A stretch of DNA of 64,000 nucleotides from Pseudomonas sp. dw_358 (GCF_018449655.1 NZ_JAAVUX010000011.1:105830-169829), one strand, 5' to 3'. Shown: positions 7,850 through 17,332, counted from the stretch's first letter. Numbers and translations are program-made. The notes: generated by a model from the letters alone, not told the origin.

Positions 7850-10659
7850 GGCAATTGCGCTTCGCGCTCGCCGACCCAATGCTCGATCAGCTCGCGCAGC
7901 TGTGACAACTCGATGGGTTTGGCCATGTGTCCATCCATGCCCGCCTGGCGGGCGCGCTCTTTGTGCTCGGCGAGAATGTGCGCGGTCAGGGCGACAACAG
8001 GGGTACGAACCCGCTGGTTGCCCACTTCCCAAGCACGCAGTTGCTGCGTGGCGCTGAAACCATCGAGGATCGGCATCTCGCAATCCATCAGCACCAGATC
8101 GTACCGATTAGCTTTCATCGCCTTGAGCGCTTCTTCGCCATTGCTGGCCGTATCGGGTTCCAGGTTGAGCTTGCCGAGCATGCCGCGGATGACCTTGGTG
8201 GAGATACTGTTGTCTTCTGCCACGAGAATGCGGAAGTCACTGGGCACGTCCACGGCCTGGACCAGCGTCGGCGATGCTGCAGGGAATGTCTCGCCTTTGC
8301 CGCGCTGGATCAACTCGTCGGCCAGCGTGGTACGCAAGGTGTATCCGGCCACCGGTTTGGCCAGAATGCGTTTGATGCCGGCGTTGCGGGCGATGACCTT
8401 GCTCGGCGCGTTGCTGATGCCGGTGAGCATGATCAGGAGGATGTCGTGATTGAGGCTGGGGTCTTCCTTGATCTTGGCGGCCAGTTGCATGCCGGTCATG
8501 CCTGGCATGTTCTGATCGAGCAGGACCACGTCGAAATAATCGCGCAGGTGTGCCTTGGTCCGTAGCAGCGCCAGCGCCTCCTTGCCTGACGGCACAGCAC
8601 TGACATTCAGGCCCCAGGCGCTGCATTGCTGCACCAATACCTTGCGGCAGGTCTCGTTGTCGTCCACCACCAATACCCGCGCGCCGCGTAGCGGACCATC
8701 GAGGTCGGCGGCCGGGAGTTCCAGGCGGTGCGGGTCCAACGGCAGGCTCAGCCAGAAGGTGCTGCCCAGCTCACCTTGCTTGGGGTTACCGCTCTTGATC
8801 CCGAACTCGCCCTGCATCAGCAGCACCAGTTGCCGAGCGATGACCAGACCCAGGTGCCCCCCCAGACGATTGCTGGCCAGCAGGTCCTTGCTGTGCAGCT
8901 CGGTGTGCAGCAAGGCTTCGCGTTCTCCGGGCGGCAGCGGTTCGCCGCTGTCCTGCACGGAAATACGCAGGCGCGAGGCCCCGGCGCGAGGGTCCAGGGC
9001 AACCGACAGCAGGATCTCGCCCTGATCGGTCTTCTTCAGGGCATTGTCCAGCAGGCTCAACAGCGCCTGGCGCAGGCGCGTCGGGTCGCCGCTGATGACC
9101 CGTGGCACCTGAGGCTGGGTGAAGCTGATGAGCTCGACGTTCTGCTGTTCGGCCTTGGCCCGGAAGATATTCAGGCAGTCTTCCAGCAGTGCGTTCAAGT
9201 CGAACTGCACATCATCGAGTTCAATCTGCCCTGACTCGATCCGGGAGATGTCGAGAATCTCGTTGATCAGACCGAGCAGTTCGTTGCCGGCGCTGTGAAT
9301 CGTCTGCACGTAGTCACGCTGTTTGACCGACAGCGGCGTGCCCAGAAGCAGCTCGGTCATGCCCAGCACGCCGTTCATGGGAGTGCGGATCTCATGGCTG
9401 AGCTTGGCCAGAAACTCCGCCTTGGCGTTGATTTCCGCTGTGCTGGCCGCGAGGTCGCGGCTGGTGCTGAAGCGGTGCTCGCGGATGTCACGCAGGCGCT
9501 CGCTGAGGGCCATGTTGAGAATGACGCCGCACAGGGTCAGACAGGCCAGCAGATCGAAAATAAGCCATTGCGCCGGAGTGCGGGTCAGCCAGATGAGAGC
9601 GGGCACGATCACCAGGCAGCCGAGGTTGCACAGCAACATGCCCAGACTGAAAAGGCGCGCTGGCCGGTTGCCGTGCTGCCATTGCCAGGCCGAGATCCCC
9701 AGCATCGTCAGGGTGGTCAAGGCGATCAGCCCATACGTCATCAGGTTCATCGGCAGGCTGCCGAAAAACAGCATCAACAGACCGCTGACGCCGATCACCC
9801 CGATCACGCCATAGAGTACCCGGTCCCTGCGTCGACTGGGGTTGGGGGCAAAGAAGCGTTGAGTGAACACCAGCGCGCACACGGCGGCAATCAGCGCGCT
9901 AAGATAGGCGCCGGGTGTCTGCGCGGTATGCAGGGCGGTGATCCAGGCGCCGGAGAGATTCATCAGGATCAGCGCGCAGACCACGACCATCAGTTGCGTT
10001 GCGCCCAGCCACAGGCTGCTGCTTGAGTTGGCGGCGGCATAGCGGGTCAGGTTATGGAAGATCAGCATCGCCAGGGCACCGAGCAACAGCCCGAACAGCA
10101 AGGGTTGGCGCTGATCGGCCGCAGCGACGATGGCCGGTTGCAGGCTGATGGACGGACGCAGCTGATGTTCGGACATCAGGCGCAGGTAGATATCCAGTGG
10201 ATGATCACTGATCGGCAGCGCCAGCAGATGTGCGCTGTTGGACAAACGAGGTGTGGAGTCCGGGATGCCGACGCCGCTGCGGACCTGCTGCACGACGCGG
10301 TCGCCATCGAGCACGAACAGGTCCAGATGAGAGAGATCGGGGGCGAAGACCTTGAGCAACTGCTCGTGAGCGTCCGGTTGCAGCCGATAGTGCAGCCACA
10401 GGGCGCTGCCAGGCTCGGCGGCGTTGACGTTGCCGAGCTGGACCGGGGCAAATTGGTTCAGGAAGCGTTCGGAGCGCAGGTCTTCGAGTTGCAGGTTGGC
10501 CTGGTCGTCGACGAGGATCGACCAGCCGCTGCCTTGCTCGGCGTGTGCGGTGAGCACAAACAGCAGGGTCAGCAGCCCGATCAGTGATCCTGTGGCAGTC
10601 CTGAGCCAGCCCACGGCGAAATCCCTTCGTAGATGAATGCCTTGAGTATAACGATGCAT
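7846..10659 (-). CDS. retS: RetS hybrid sensor histidine kinase
   Basis: At 937 residues this matches RetS in architecture and in genomic position next to purD. A signal/anchor segment (about 24-40) precedes a periplasmic 7TMR-DISMED2 domain (about 45-175) and seven transmembrane helices (about 185-385). Then come HisKA with His422 in LSHEIRTPMNG, an HATPase domain, and two receiver domains with Asp715 (LLDQNMPG) and Asp859 (LMDCEMP). RetS is known to bind the GacS kinase and block GacA/Rsm signalling, switching between acute virulence and biofilm behaviour. The ATP-lid G1 box is weak (VQDSGEPL instead of DxGxG), in keeping with its action as an inhibitor rather than an ordinary kinase. It lies 47 nt after purD, so it may be partly co-transcribed. 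Confidence 0.94.
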   Translation of the reverse strand: MHRYTQGIHLRRDFAVGWLRTATGSLIGLLTLLFVLTAHAEQGSGWSILVDDQANLQLEDLRSERFLNQFAPVQLGNVNAAEPGSALWLHYRLQPDAHEQLLKVFAPDLSHLDLFVLDGDRVVQQVRSGVGIPDSTPRLSNSAHLLALPISDHPLDIYLRLMSEHQLRPSISLQPAIVAAADQRQPLLFGLLLGALAMLIFHNLTRYAAANSSSSLWLGATQLMVVVCALILMNLSGAWITALHTAQTPGAYLSALIAAVCALVFTQRFFAPNPSRRRDRVLYGVIGVIGVSGLLMLFFGSLPMNLMTYGLIALTTLTMLGISAWQWQHGNRPARLFSLGMLLCNLGCLVIVPALIWLTRTPAQWLIFDLLACLTLCGVILNMALSERLRDIREHRFSTSRDLAASTAEINAKAEFLAKLSHEIRTPMNGVLGMTELLLGTPLSVKQRDYVQTIHSAGNELLGLINEILDISRIESGQIELDDVQFDLNALLEDCLNIFRAKAEQQNVELISFTQPQVPRVISGDPTRLRQALLSLLDNALKKTDQGEILLSVALDPRAGASRLRISVQDSGEPLPPGEREALLHTELHSKDLLASNRLGGHLGLVIARQLVLLMQGEFGIKSGNPKQGELGSTFWLSLPLDPHRLELPAADLDGPLRGARVLVVDDNETCRKVLVQQCSAWGLNVSAVPSGKEALALLRTKAHLRDYFDVVLLDQNMPGMTGMQLAAKIKEDPSLNHDILLIMLTGISNAPSKVIARNAGIKRILAKPVAGYTLRTTLADELIQRGKGETFPAASPTLVQAVDVPSDFRILVAEDNSISTKVIRGMLGKLNLEPDTASNGEEALKAMKANRYDLVLMDCEMPILDGFSATQQLRAWEVGNQRVRTPVVALTAHILAEHKERARQAGMDGHMAKPIELSQLRELIEHWVGEREAQLP

Positions 10660-10706
10660 TCCACTGCCGCGTAGCCCGAAGGCTGAACGGCTGCTGCCGG
10701 AAACGC

Positions 10707-11996
10707 TTATGCCTTGCCGCGTTCGCGGGCAATGGCGCGATAGCCGATGTCGGTGCGGTAAAAGCAGCCCTGCCAGTCGATTTTCTCCACCAGCGCGTAA
10801 GCGTGTTGCTGCGCCGCATCGACTGTCTCGCCCAACGCCGTGGCGCAGAGCACCCGACCGCCGGAAGTGACCACTTGGCCATCTTGCAGCGCGGTGCCGG
10901 CATGGAAGACCTTGCCGGGCAACTCTGCCGCGTCATCCAGGCCATGGATGGCGTCGCTCTTGCGGTAATCTGCCGGGTAGCCGCCAGCCGCCAGCACGAC
11001 GCCCAGACTCGGGCGCGGGTCCCATTGCGCTTCGACTTTGTCGAGCGCCTGAGCCAGCGCGGCTTCGACCAGCAATACCAGACTCGATTGCAGGCGCAGC
11101 ATGACCGGTTGGGTTTCCGGGTCGCCGAAGCGGCAGTTGAACTCGATGACCTTCGGGTTACCGGCCTTGTCGATCATCAAACCGGCATAGAGGAAGCCGG
11201 TGTAGACATTGCCTTCGTCGGCCATGCCGCGCACGGTGGGCCAGATCACCAGGTCCATGACCCGCTGATGCACTTCGCTGGTAACCACAGGCGCCGGGGA
11301 GTAAGCCCCCATGCCGCCGGTGTTCGGGCCGCTGTCGCCATTGCCAACACGCTTGTGGTCCTGGCTGGTAGCCATGGGCAAGACATTCTTGCCGTCGACC
11401 ATAACGATGAAGCTGGCTTCTTCGCCGTCGAGGAACTCCTCGATCACCACCCGTGAACCGGCCTCGCCAAAGGCGTTGCCTGCGAGCATGTCGCGCACGG
11501 CTTCCTCGGCCTCGGCCAGGGTCATGGCAACGATCACGCCTTTGCCGGCCGCCAGGCCATCGGCCTTGATCACGATGGGTGCGCCTTTTTCACGCAGGTA
11601 AGCGAGGGCTGGCTCGATTTCGGTGAAGTTCTGGTAGTCGGCCGTCGGGATCTTGTGACGCGCCAGAAAATCCTTGGTGAAGGCTTTCGAGCCCTCCAGC
11701 TGGGCGGCGCCGGCGGTAGGACCGAAGCAGTCCAGGCCGCGGCTGCGGAACAGATCGACCACACCTGCCACCAATGGAACTTCCGGGCCGACAATGGTCA
11801 GCGCGACATTCTTTTCGGCAAAGTCGGCCAGTTGCTCAAGGGCCAGCACGTCGATAGCGACGTTCTCGCACTTGGCTTCGATGGCCGTGCCGGCGTTGCC
11901 CGGGGCCACGAAGACTTTCTGGACGCGGGGGTCTTGTGCGACTTTCCACGCCAGGGCGTGTTCGCGGCCGCCGCTGCCGATGATCAATACGTTCAT
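10707..11996 (-). CDS. purD: PurD, phosphoribosylamine-glycine ligase
   Basis: This 429-residue ATP-grasp enzyme joins glycine to phosphoribosylamine in step two of de novo purine synthesis. The N-terminus MNVLIIGSGGREHALAWK and the motifs GPEVPLVAG, KADGLAAGKGV and FNCRFGDPETQ are diagnostic. I start at the ATG at 11996, which gives the usual length and N-terminus; the open frame continues upstream into the repeat region but is not conserved-looking. It is downstream of purH and separated from it by a REP-type inverted pair. Confidence 0.97.
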   Translation of the reverse strand: MNVLIIGSGGREHALAWKVAQDPRVQKVFVAPGNAGTAIEAKCENVAIDVLALEQLADFAEKNVALTIVGPEVPLVAGVVDLFRSRGLDCFGPTAGAAQLEGSKAFTKDFLARHKIPTADYQNFTEIEPALAYLREKGAPIVIKADGLAAGKGVIVAMTLAEAEEAVRDMLAGNAFGEAGSRVVIEEFLDGEEASFIVMVDGKNVLPMATSQDHKRVGNGDSGPNTGGMGAYSPAPVVTSEVHQRVMDLVIWPTVRGMADEGNVYTGFLYAGLMIDKAGNPKVIEFNCRFGDPETQPVMLRLQSSLVLLVEAALAQALDKVEAQWDPRPSLGVVLAAGGYPADYRKSDAIHGLDDAAELPGKVFHAGTALQDGQVVTSGGRVLCATALGETVDAAQQHAYALVEKIDWQGCFYRTDIGYRAIARERGKA

Positions 11997-12042
11997 GTTC
12001 TGTAACCTCGAATTCGCAATGCATGACGGGCCGGGCGCCGAT

Positions 12043-12114
12043 CCTTGTGGGCGCAAGGTTCGCCTGCGGTGACCTCTTCGAGGACGCCATCGCAGGGAAG
12101 CCTTGCTCCCACAG
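12043..12114. repeat. REP-type inverted pair (REPIN) between purH and purD
   Basis: One copy reads ..TTGTGGGCGCAAGGTTCGCC.. at about 12043-12070. A second, on the opposite strand, reads ..CTGTGGGAGCAAGGCTTCCC.. at about 12086-12114. Both match the short GC-rich palindromic REP family abundant in P. fluorescens-group genomes, arranged head to head. Such pairs can fold into a long hairpin and may affect mRNA stability between purH and purD. Confidence 0.8.
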
Positions 12115-12140
12115 GTCCGGGTTACGCCGGCCGTTGTCTA

Positions 12141-13748
12141 TCAGTGACGGAAGTGGCGCATGCCGGTGAATACCATCGCGATACCCGCCTCATCGGCAGC
12201 AGCAATCACCTCGGCATCACGCATCGAGCCACCCGGCTGGATCACCGCCGTGATGCCCACCTTGGCCGCGTTGTCGATACCGTCGCGGAACGGGAAGAAC
12301 GCATCCGACGCCATCACCGAGCCAGCCACCTGCAAGCCTGCGTGTTCCGCCTTGATCGCGGCGATACGGGCCGAATTGACGCGGCTCATCTGGCCCGCGC
12401 CGACGCCGATGGTCTGCCGGTTGCGAGCATAGACGATGGCATTGGACTTGACGTACTTGGCCACTTTCCAGGCGAAGATCAGGTCATGGATTTCCTGCTC
12501 GCTCGGGGCGCGCTGGGTGACCACTTTCAAGTCATCGGCGCTGATCATGCCGATGTCGCGGCTCTGCACCAGGAGGCCGCCGTTGACCCGCTTGTAATCC
12601 CAGGCCGCGGCACGGTCCTGGGACCACTCGCCGCAGACCAGCAGGCGAACGTTGGCCTTGGCCGCCACCACAGCGCGCGCTTCTTCGCTGACGCTCGGGG
12701 CGATGATCACCTCGACGAACTGACGCTCGACGATGGCACGGGCCGTTTCGGCGTCCAGCTCGCGGTTGAAGGCGATGATGCCGCCGAACGCCGACTCGGT
12801 GTCGGTGGCGTAGGCCAACTCGTAGGCCTGGCGAATCCCGCCTTCGGCATCAGGGCTGACGGCGACGCCGCACGGGTTGGCGTGCTTGACGATGACGCAG
12901 GCAGGCTTGACGAAGCTCTTCACGCATTCCAGGGCGGCGTCAGTGTCGGCTACGTTGTTGTAGGACAGCTCCTTGCCCTGCAGTTGGGTGGCGGTGGCGA
13001 TGCCCACTTCGGCTGGCTTGGCTTCCACGTAGAACGCCGCTTTTTGGTGCGGGTTCTCGCCGTAGCGCATTTCCTGGGCCTTGAAGAACTGGCTATTGAA
13101 GGTGCGCGGGAATTCGCTGCGGGCTTCAGTGCTCAAGGTCTCGGCGCTCTGGCTCACGGTGCCGAAATAGTTGGCGATCATGCCGTCGTAGGCGCTGGTG
13201 TGTTCGAACGCCTTGAGCATCAGGTCAAACCGCTGGGCGTAGGTCAGGCCGCCGTTCTTCAGGCTTTCCAGAACACCCGTGTAGTCGCTGGCATTGACCA
13301 CGATGGCCACGTCCTTGTGGTTCTTCGCTGCCGAACGGACCATGGTCGGGCCGCCGATGTCGATGTTCTCGATGGCCGTCGGCAGGTCGCAACCGGGCTT
13401 GGCCACGGTGGCTTCGAAGGGGTAGAGGTTGACGGCCACCAGGTCGATCGGCTTGATGCCGTGCTCGCTCATGATGGCATCGTCGATGCCGCGACGACCG
13501 AGAATACCGCCGTGGATTTTCGGGTGCAGGGTCTTCACCCGGCCGTCCATCATCTCGGCGAAACCGGTGTAGTCCGCCACTTCGACCGCTGCGATCGAAT
13601 GGTCACGCAGCAGTTTGAAGGTGCCGCCGGTGGACAGGATCTCGACGCCGAGGGCTTCCAGTTCACGGGCGAATTCAACGATGCCGGTCTTGTCGGAAAC
13701 GCTGATAAGCGCGCGGCGGATCGGCAGGCGGGTGGTCTGATCGGTCAT
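12141..13748 (-). CDS. purH: PurH, bifunctional AICAR formyltransferase / IMP cyclohydrolase
   Basis: This 535-residue cytoplasmic enzyme performs the last two steps of IMP synthesis. The N-terminal methylglyoxal-synthase-like cyclohydrolase domain is recognisable from ALISVSDKTGIVEFA and KTLHPKIHGGILGRR. The C-terminal formyltransferase domain contains GENPHQKAAFYV, VKHANPCGVA and SDAFFPFRDGIDNAA. The start at 13748 gives the standard MTDQTTRLPIRRALIS N-terminus; an upstream in-frame ATG would add 11 residues lying in the fis terminator. It is preceded by the fis terminator hairpin and followed by a REP pair, then purD. Confidence 0.97.
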   Translation of the reverse strand: MTDQTTRLPIRRALISVSDKTGIVEFARELEALGVEILSTGGTFKLLRDHSIAAVEVADYTGFAEMMDGRVKTLHPKIHGGILGRRGIDDAIMSEHGIKPIDLVAVNLYPFEATVAKPGCDLPTAIENIDIGGPTMVRSAAKNHKDVAIVVNASDYTGVLESLKNGGLTYAQRFDLMLKAFEHTSAYDGMIANYFGTVSQSAETLSTEARSEFPRTFNSQFFKAQEMRYGENPHQKAAFYVEAKPAEVGIATATQLQGKELSYNNVADTDAALECVKSFVKPACVIVKHANPCGVAVSPDAEGGIRQAYELAYATDTESAFGGIIAFNRELDAETARAIVERQFVEVIIAPSVSEEARAVVAAKANVRLLVCGEWSQDRAAAWDYKRVNGGLLVQSRDIGMISADDLKVVTQRAPSEQEIHDLIFAWKVAKYVKSNAIVYARNRQTIGVGAGQMSRVNSARIAAIKAEHAGLQVAGSVMASDAFFPFRDGIDNAAKVGITAVIQPGGSMRDAEVIAAADEAGIAMVFTGMRHFRH

Positions 13749-13781
13749 CTCGATTTCCATCTTGAACAGAAGATTCAACAA

Positions 13782-13808
13782 AAAAGGCGAACCCTGAGGT
13801 CGCCTTTT
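13782..13808 (-). terminator. Intrinsic terminator after fis
   Basis: On the minus strand AAAAGGCGA (13808-13800) pairs with TCGCCTTTT (13790-13782) around a 9-nt loop, and further T residues follow. It lies between the fis stop and the purH start. It should end the dusB-fis transcript, or attenuate read-through into purH. Confidence 0.8.
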
Positions 13809-13829
13809 CTGATTTTAAATGGGTGATGT

Positions 13830-14150
13830 TTACAGCAGATCGTACTGCTTGAGCTTCTTGCGCAGCGTACCGCGATTCAGGCCGAGCATTTCGCTGGCCT
13901 TGGTCTGGTTGCCCTTGACGTAGTTCATCACGCTCTCGAGCAGGGGGGCTTCGACTTCCGATAGCACCAGGTTGTAGACGTCCGTGACGGCCGCGCCCTC
14001 AAGGTGCGCGAAGTAGTTGTGCAGCGCCTTCTCGACACTGCCGCGCAGGGTCTGACCCTCTTCGCTCGGCGTGTTCAGGTGCTGTTTCAGGTTGACGTTG
14101 TCGCTCACGGGCGTTGTTCCACTCACTAAAGTCTCAGTCATCATCGTCAT
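13830..14150 (-). CDS. fis: Fis family DNA-binding protein
   Basis: This 106-residue nucleoid protein and global regulator has the characteristic C-terminal helix-turn-helix (NQTKASEMLGLNRGTLRKKL, about 80-99), preceded by the dimerisation helices. The N-terminus is slightly longer than in enterobacterial Fis. Its ATG overlaps the dusB stop by 4 nt, the classical dusB-fis operon arrangement. A strong hairpin-plus-T terminator follows. Nearby Met codons at residues 3 and 4 are alternative starts. Confidence 0.96.
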   Translation of the reverse strand: MTMMTETLVSGTTPVSDNVNLKQHLNTPSEEGQTLRGSVEKALHNYFAHLEGAAVTDVYNLVLSEVEAPLLESVMNYVKGNQTKASEMLGLNRGTLRKKLKQYDLL

Positions 14151-15160
14151 GCGGCCACACCCTCTGCGTCCCTTGTCACCAGGCTCTCATGGCGTTCGCT
14201 GAAAAATTGGCGAACGTTGGCGCATTGCTCTTGCGTATCGATCAAAGCGTTGAAGTGGCTGCGAAACTCCTTGGCGCCCGGCAAGGTCGCCAGGTACCAG
14301 CCGACGTGCTTGCGGGCAATACGAACGCCCATCACCTCGCCATAGAAGGCGTGCAATGCGCCAAGGTGCTCCAGCAGGATGCCTTCCACTTCAGTCAACT
14401 GCGGCGCCGGCAACAAATCGCCGGTTTGCAGGTAGTGCTGGATCTCGCGAAAGATCCATGGCCGCCCTTGGGCGGCCCGGCCGATCAACAGACCGTCAGC
14501 ACCCGTGGCATCCAGCACGGCCCGGGCCTTTTGCGGTGAATCGATGTCGCCGTTGGCGAAGACCGGAATCGACACCGCCTGCTTGATGGCGGCGATGGTG
14601 TCGTATTCGGCTTCGCCGGTGTACAGGTCCGCGCGGGTCCGGCCATGTACCGCCAAGGCGGTAATGCCGGCCTGCTCGGCAATCTTTGCAACGGTGATGC
14701 CATTCTTGTTGCTGCGGTCCCAACCGGTGCGAATCTTCAAGGTCACCGGTACATCCACCGCCCCGACCACGGCGTGAAGAATTTCCTTCACCAGGTCTTC
14801 ATCCTTCAACAGCGCGGAGCCAGCGGCCTTGTTGCAGACCTTCTTGGCCGGGCAGCCCATGTTGATATCAATGATCTGCGCGCCCATCTCGACGTTGGCA
14901 CGTGCCGCCGCTGCCAGCATCTGCGCGTCGCCGCCAGCGATCTGTACCGAGCGTGGCTCGGGATCGCCGTCATGCAGCATGCGCAGCCGCGACTTGCGGG
15001 TGTTCCACAGGCTCATGTCACTGCTGACCATTTCCGACACCACCAGGCCGGCTCCCAATCGTTTGCACAATTGCCGAAAAGGTTGGTCGGTGACGCCCGC
15101 CATCGGGGCGAGGATCAGCGAGTTCTGCAGTGTATACGGGCCGATGCGTACCGCCGACAT
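14147..15160 (-). CDS. dusB: DusB, tRNA-dihydrouridine synthase B
   Basis: This 337-residue FMN enzyme reduces uridine to dihydrouridine in the tRNA D-loop using NADPH. The motifs are LAPMAGVTDQPFR near the N-terminus, the catalytic-cysteine segment INMGCPAKKVCNKAAGSALL (about 100-120), LKIRTGW, VHGRTRADLYTG, and the FMN phosphate loop GADGLLIGRAAQGRPWIF. It is the first gene of the dusB-fis operon and is preceded by a plausible sigma-70 promoter about 50 nt upstream. Confidence 0.96.
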   Translation of the reverse strand: MSAVRIGPYTLQNSLILAPMAGVTDQPFRQLCKRLGAGLVVSEMVSSDMSLWNTRKSRLRMLHDGDPEPRSVQIAGGDAQMLAAAARANVEMGAQIIDINMGCPAKKVCNKAAGSALLKDEDLVKEILHAVVGAVDVPVTLKIRTGWDRSNKNGITVAKIAEQAGITALAVHGRTRADLYTGEAEYDTIAAIKQAVSIPVFANGDIDSPQKARAVLDATGADGLLIGRAAQGRPWIFREIQHYLQTGDLLPAPQLTEVEGILLEHLGALHAFYGEVMGVRIARKHVGWYLATLPGAKEFRSHFNALIDTQEQCANVRQFFSERHESLVTRDAEGVAA

Positions 15161-15210
15161 AGGAGTTCCCTGTTGTGGGGGCCGATCTGGGAGTTCGAAA
15201 AAGGGAACGC

Positions 15211-15239
15211 ATAATACCCGCTCTCGATGACCGGATAAA
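15211..15239 (-). promoter_or_regulatory. Candidate sigma-70 promoter of dusB-fis
   Basis: On the minus strand TATTAT (15216-15211) follows TTTATC (15239-15234) with a 17-nt spacer. The region is AT-rich compared with its surroundings. The -35 match is weak, as is common for growth-rate-controlled fis promoters. Confidence 0.5.
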
Positions 15240-15303
15240 GGTCGATTTGGATAAAATCTGAACAGTTATCGCGTTATAACCGGATGCACAACGGGCCCGA
15301 AGG

Positions 15304-16335
15304 TCATTCGGGCGAGCGGAAGCTCAGGCTGTAATTGACGGCCTTGGGCCCTGGATCGAGGATGTCCAGCGCGATGTGGATAGGCGTTTGTGGCGGCATT
15401 TGTGCCTGACCGGTCAGATCACCGCCCAAGTATTCCCCGGGTTTGAAGCGACGACTGGCGATCAGCGCGCCGTTAAGGTCGGCGAAGCGCAACTCCAGCA
15501 GTGGAAAAGGCTGTGCGAAGGTTGCCCGATTGTAAATGATGGCATCGACCACCAGCGCGCCGCTGAAGTCGGGGTGGCTGCGCACCACCAGGTTGCTGCT
15601 CTTGATCAGTGCGATATCCACCTTGGAAGGCACCGTGCAACCTAAATGCGGGCACACCTGCTCGAACCACGGCCGGTAGTCATCCTGGCGCGCCAGTTCG
15701 TCAAAGTGATAGGTGACGTACTGCGCTCCGAGGCCCAGGCCGGCCAGCAATGACAACGCGGCCCACAGCAGGCGTCGACCCGTGCGTGCCTGAGGTTTCT
15801 CCCAAACGTACTGGGGCGGGTCCTCCAGCAGATCATCCAGCATGGGGTCATGGCGCAGCGAGGGTTCATTACGCGGGGTGGTCGTACGGGTTTCAGTCAG
15901 TGGCGGTTCATGTTCCACCACCAGGGCCATGGGCGGATCGACAGCCTCGGGCTCTGCTTCCAGCGGCTGCTCGAGTTCGTCCGGTGCGCTGTAAAGCGCA
16001 CCCGGCCAAAGGGCTTCGTCGTGCTGTTCTTCGCGGGTGGCACTCAAGCCGTCATCACGGGGCGAGTGCTGGCGTTCGAGGGGGTCCAGGTCCAGTTCGG
16101 CTGCGCCGCGCCAATCACGGGGCGGTGGCGTTGCCGCGATGACCGTGTCGACCGGCATCGCCGCAATGGGCGGGTTCTGGCGTGCGGCGCTTTGCTCCAG
16201 CAGTTGGCGCGCTGCATTGAAGACCTGCAGGCACGAGCCGCAACGCACAGCCCCCCGGGCCACACTCAACTGATTGTGGCTGACCCGAAAACTGGTCTGG
16301 CAATGAGGGCACTGGGTGACGAAACTGTCGGTCAT
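15304..16335 (-). CDS. Zinc-ribbon / DUF3426 inner-membrane protein
   Basis: This 343-residue protein starts with an MJ0042-type zinc ribbon (CPHCQTSF, then RCGSCLQVF; four cysteines within residues 9-37). An acidic low-complexity linker follows, then one transmembrane helix near residue 187 (LLWAALSLLAGLGLGAQYV), then a C-terminal DUF3426 domain outside the membrane. It sits between prmA and dusB as in other pseudomonads. Its function is unknown. A 7-bp hairpin (15295-15301 with 15307-15313) overlaps the stop codon; it has no U-tract. Confidence 0.88.
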   Translation of the reverse strand: MTDSFVTQCPHCQTSFRVSHNQLSVARGAVRCGSCLQVFNAARQLLEQSAARQNPPIAAMPVDTVIAATPPPRDWRGAAELDLDPLERQHSPRDDGLSATREEQHDEALWPGALYSAPDELEQPLEAEPEAVDPPMALVVEHEPPLTETRTTTPRNEPSLRHDPMLDDLLEDPPQYVWEKPQARTGRRLLWAALSLLAGLGLGAQYVTYHFDELARQDDYRPWFEQVCPHLGCTVPSKVDIALIKSSNLVVRSHPDFSGALVVDAIIYNRATFAQPFPLLELRFADLNGALIASRRFKPGEYLGGDLTGQAQMPPQTPIHIALDILDPGPKAVNYSLSFRSPE

Positions 16336-16375
16336 GCGCGAGTCCGGGTTGTACTGGCAGGTATTCTAGGCCGTC

Positions 16376-17254
16376 TTAACGACGGCGACCACTGATCCGC
16401 ACCCAGCCGTCGCGGTTGGCGATGGGGTCCAGGTCAAAGTTGGCTGCGTAGGCGGCGGCCACTTCTTCGCCTTGTTCAGCGAGAATTCCCGACAGTGCCA
16501 GCAGGCCGCCCGGGCGCACCAGCCCACTCAGTTGCGGCGCCAACGACACCAGTGGGCCGGCGAGGATGTTGGCCACCAGTACGTCAGCCTGCATGGCCGG
16601 CATTTGCTCGGGCAGATACAGCGGGAAGCGTTCGGCCGCGATGCCGTTACGGCCAGCGTTGTCGCGGGAGGCTTCGAGCGCTTGCACGTCGATGTCGGTG
16701 CCGACGGCATGACGGGCGCCCAGCAGCAAGGCGGCAATGGCCAGGATCCCGGAGCCGCAACCGAAGTCCAGTACGTTGCAATCCTGCAGGGCCTGGCCGT
16801 CCAGCCACTCCAGGCACAGGGCGGTAGTAGGGTGGGTGCCGGTGCCGAAAGCCAGCCCCGGGTCCAGCAACAGATTCACCGCATCGGGCTCCGGCGCCGC
16901 ATGCCAGCTGGGCACGATCCACAGCCGTTGGCCAAAGCGCATCGGGTGGAAATTGTCCATCCAGCTGCGTTCCCAGTCCTGGTCTTCGATGACCTCGGAC
17001 TGATGCTCGGGCAATGGACTGCCAGTGAGCAGTTGCAGATGGGCAAAGACGCTGGACGCGTCGGTGTCGGCCTCGAACAGGGCCAGCAGATGAGTGTGCG
17101 ACCACAGCGGCGTGGTGTTCAGGTCAGGCTCGAAGATCGGCTGGTCTTCGGCGTCCATGAACGTGACCGATACCGCGCCGACTTCCAGCAGCGCGTCTTC
17201 GTAGGTTTCAGCCTGTTCCGGGCTGATGGCCAGACGAACTTGAAGCCATGGCAT
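16376..17254 (-). CDS. prmA: PrmA, ribosomal protein L11 methyltransferase
   Basis: This 292-residue SAM-dependent enzyme trimethylates lysines and the N-terminus of ribosomal protein L11. Its N-terminal L11-binding domain (about 1-60) begins MPWLQVRLAI. The catalytic part contains the substrate-loop motif GLAFGTGTHPTT (133-144) and the SAM-binding motif VLDFGCGSGILAI (161-173). The length is standard. It is downstream of accC, separated from it by a strong terminator, so it probably has its own promoter. The DUF3426 gene follows 40 nt later. Confidence 0.97.
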   Translation of the reverse strand: MPWLQVRLAISPEQAETYEDALLEVGAVSVTFMDAEDQPIFEPDLNTTPLWSHTHLLALFEADTDASSVFAHLQLLTGSPLPEHQSEVIEDQDWERSWMDNFHPMRFGQRLWIVPSWHAAPEPDAVNLLLDPGLAFGTGTHPTTALCLEWLDGQALQDCNVLDFGCGSGILAIAALLLGARHAVGTDIDVQALEASRDNAGRNGIAAERFPLYLPEQMPAMQADVLVANILAGPLVSLAPQLSGLVRPGGLLALSGILAEQGEEVAAAYAANFDLDPIANRDGWVRISGRRR

Positions 17255-17332
17255 GGCGGGTACCTTTGATGATTTCGAAAGCGCGGCAGTTTACGTGAGT
17301 AGGGGAGATTTGGCGATTTTTGCCGCAGGCAC

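Noticed and set aside
12045..13826. Long open frame (593 codons) on the plus strand
   Set aside because: It is exactly antisense to purH and a product of high GC and codon bias; it has no recognisable domain.
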